Source: Phenylobacterium hankyongense (GTDB lineage: Bacteria > Pseudomonadota > Alphaproteobacteria > Caulobacterales > Caulobacteraceae). From it: DNA of 64,000 nucleotides. A program made the position numbers and the translations under genes. Where the stretch lies: NCBI RefSeq assembly GCF_003254505.1, contig NZ_QFYP01000001.1, forward strand, positions 666,001 through 730,000, in the 5' to 3' direction. Below, in pieces: positions 63,936 to 64,000 of the stretch; the first letter of the stretch is position 1; each line of letters starts with the position of its first letter. The notes beneath the pieces were generated by a model that was not told where the DNA came from, did no database searches, and saw nothing but the letters and a program-made list of their open reading frames with translations.

Positions 63936-64000
63936 CTACGGAACTCCTCGATCAGCCGCCGACGGACCCGACGGCGCTTCGCATCTGCAAACCCTTGTCG

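Overview
This 64-kb window is a GC-rich, densely coded stretch of an alphaproteobacterial chromosome, most likely from the Caulobacteraceae (Caulobacter/Phenylobacterium/Brevundimonas type). The assignment rests on a gcrA cell-cycle regulator, the xseA-DUF2093 pair, a DUF1134/EipA-like envelope protein, a long-form dCTP deaminase (DCD), a large TonB receptor behind a FecI/FecR pair, and CtrA-style promoter sites. I see no prophage, insertion sequence, CRISPR array, plasmid function or obvious defence island; it reads as core genome with a few accessory insertions. No gene-free stretch exceeds about 300 bases. The longest gaps (688-935, 25018-25241, 25746-25997, 33017-33245, 45552-45779, 55675-55935) hold promoters, palindromic repeats or nothing I recognise.

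Layout, left to right. 1-6.8 kb: end of an M13 metallopeptidase, small proteins, a LOG/NUDIX pair and the osmoregulated periplasmic glucan genes mdoG-mdoH. 6.8-14.0 kb: alanine dehydrogenase divergent from an Lrp/AsnC regulator, then a FecI-FecR-TonB receptor surface-signalling unit. 14.2-19 kb: tRNA-Gly(CCC), the tryptophan-to-kynurenine pair kynA-kynU, an HD protein, a TraB/GumN protein and dCTP deaminase. 19-25 kb: metZ, hslO (Hsp33), argF-argD and an ABC-2 permease. 25-35 kb: gcrA, xseA, an LpxL-like acyltransferase, hisN, a lipase-like hydrolase with a histone-H1-like tail, an exported methyltransferase-fold lipoprotein, an hsp20 gene with a probable RNA thermometer, and a pentapeptide-repeat protein.

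35-52 kb is dominated by sugar-nucleotide and envelope polysaccharide genes: gpmA, kdsD (Kdo), a phosphomannomutase/phosphoglucomutase, UDP-glucose dehydrogenase, glmM and glmS (divergent), galU, a SqdB-type sulfoquinovose synthase, an SDR protein, and overlapping GT4 and GT9 glycosyltransferases. Together they would supply Glc-1-P, UDP-Glc, UDP-GlcA, GlcN-6-P/GlcN-1-P, Kdo precursor and UDP-sulfoquinovose for LPS, peptidoglycan and sulfolipid. 52-64 kb carries translation genes infC, rpmI-rplT, pheS-pheT and lepA. Two tandem MFS exporters sit between infC and rpmI, and an ArsR/SRPBCC pair with a perfect 18-bp operator, a YqhA-like membrane protein and the DUF1134 protein lie between pheT and lepA.

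The most unusual items are the hydrolase with a roughly 190-residue Lys/Ala/Pro tail, the ROSE-like leader of hsp20, the Tat-lipoprotein methyltransferase fold, the MFS pair inside the infC-rpmI-rplT cluster, and several families of long intergenic palindromes that sit mostly at gene 3' ends. I did not find one clear-cut undescribed multi-gene system.
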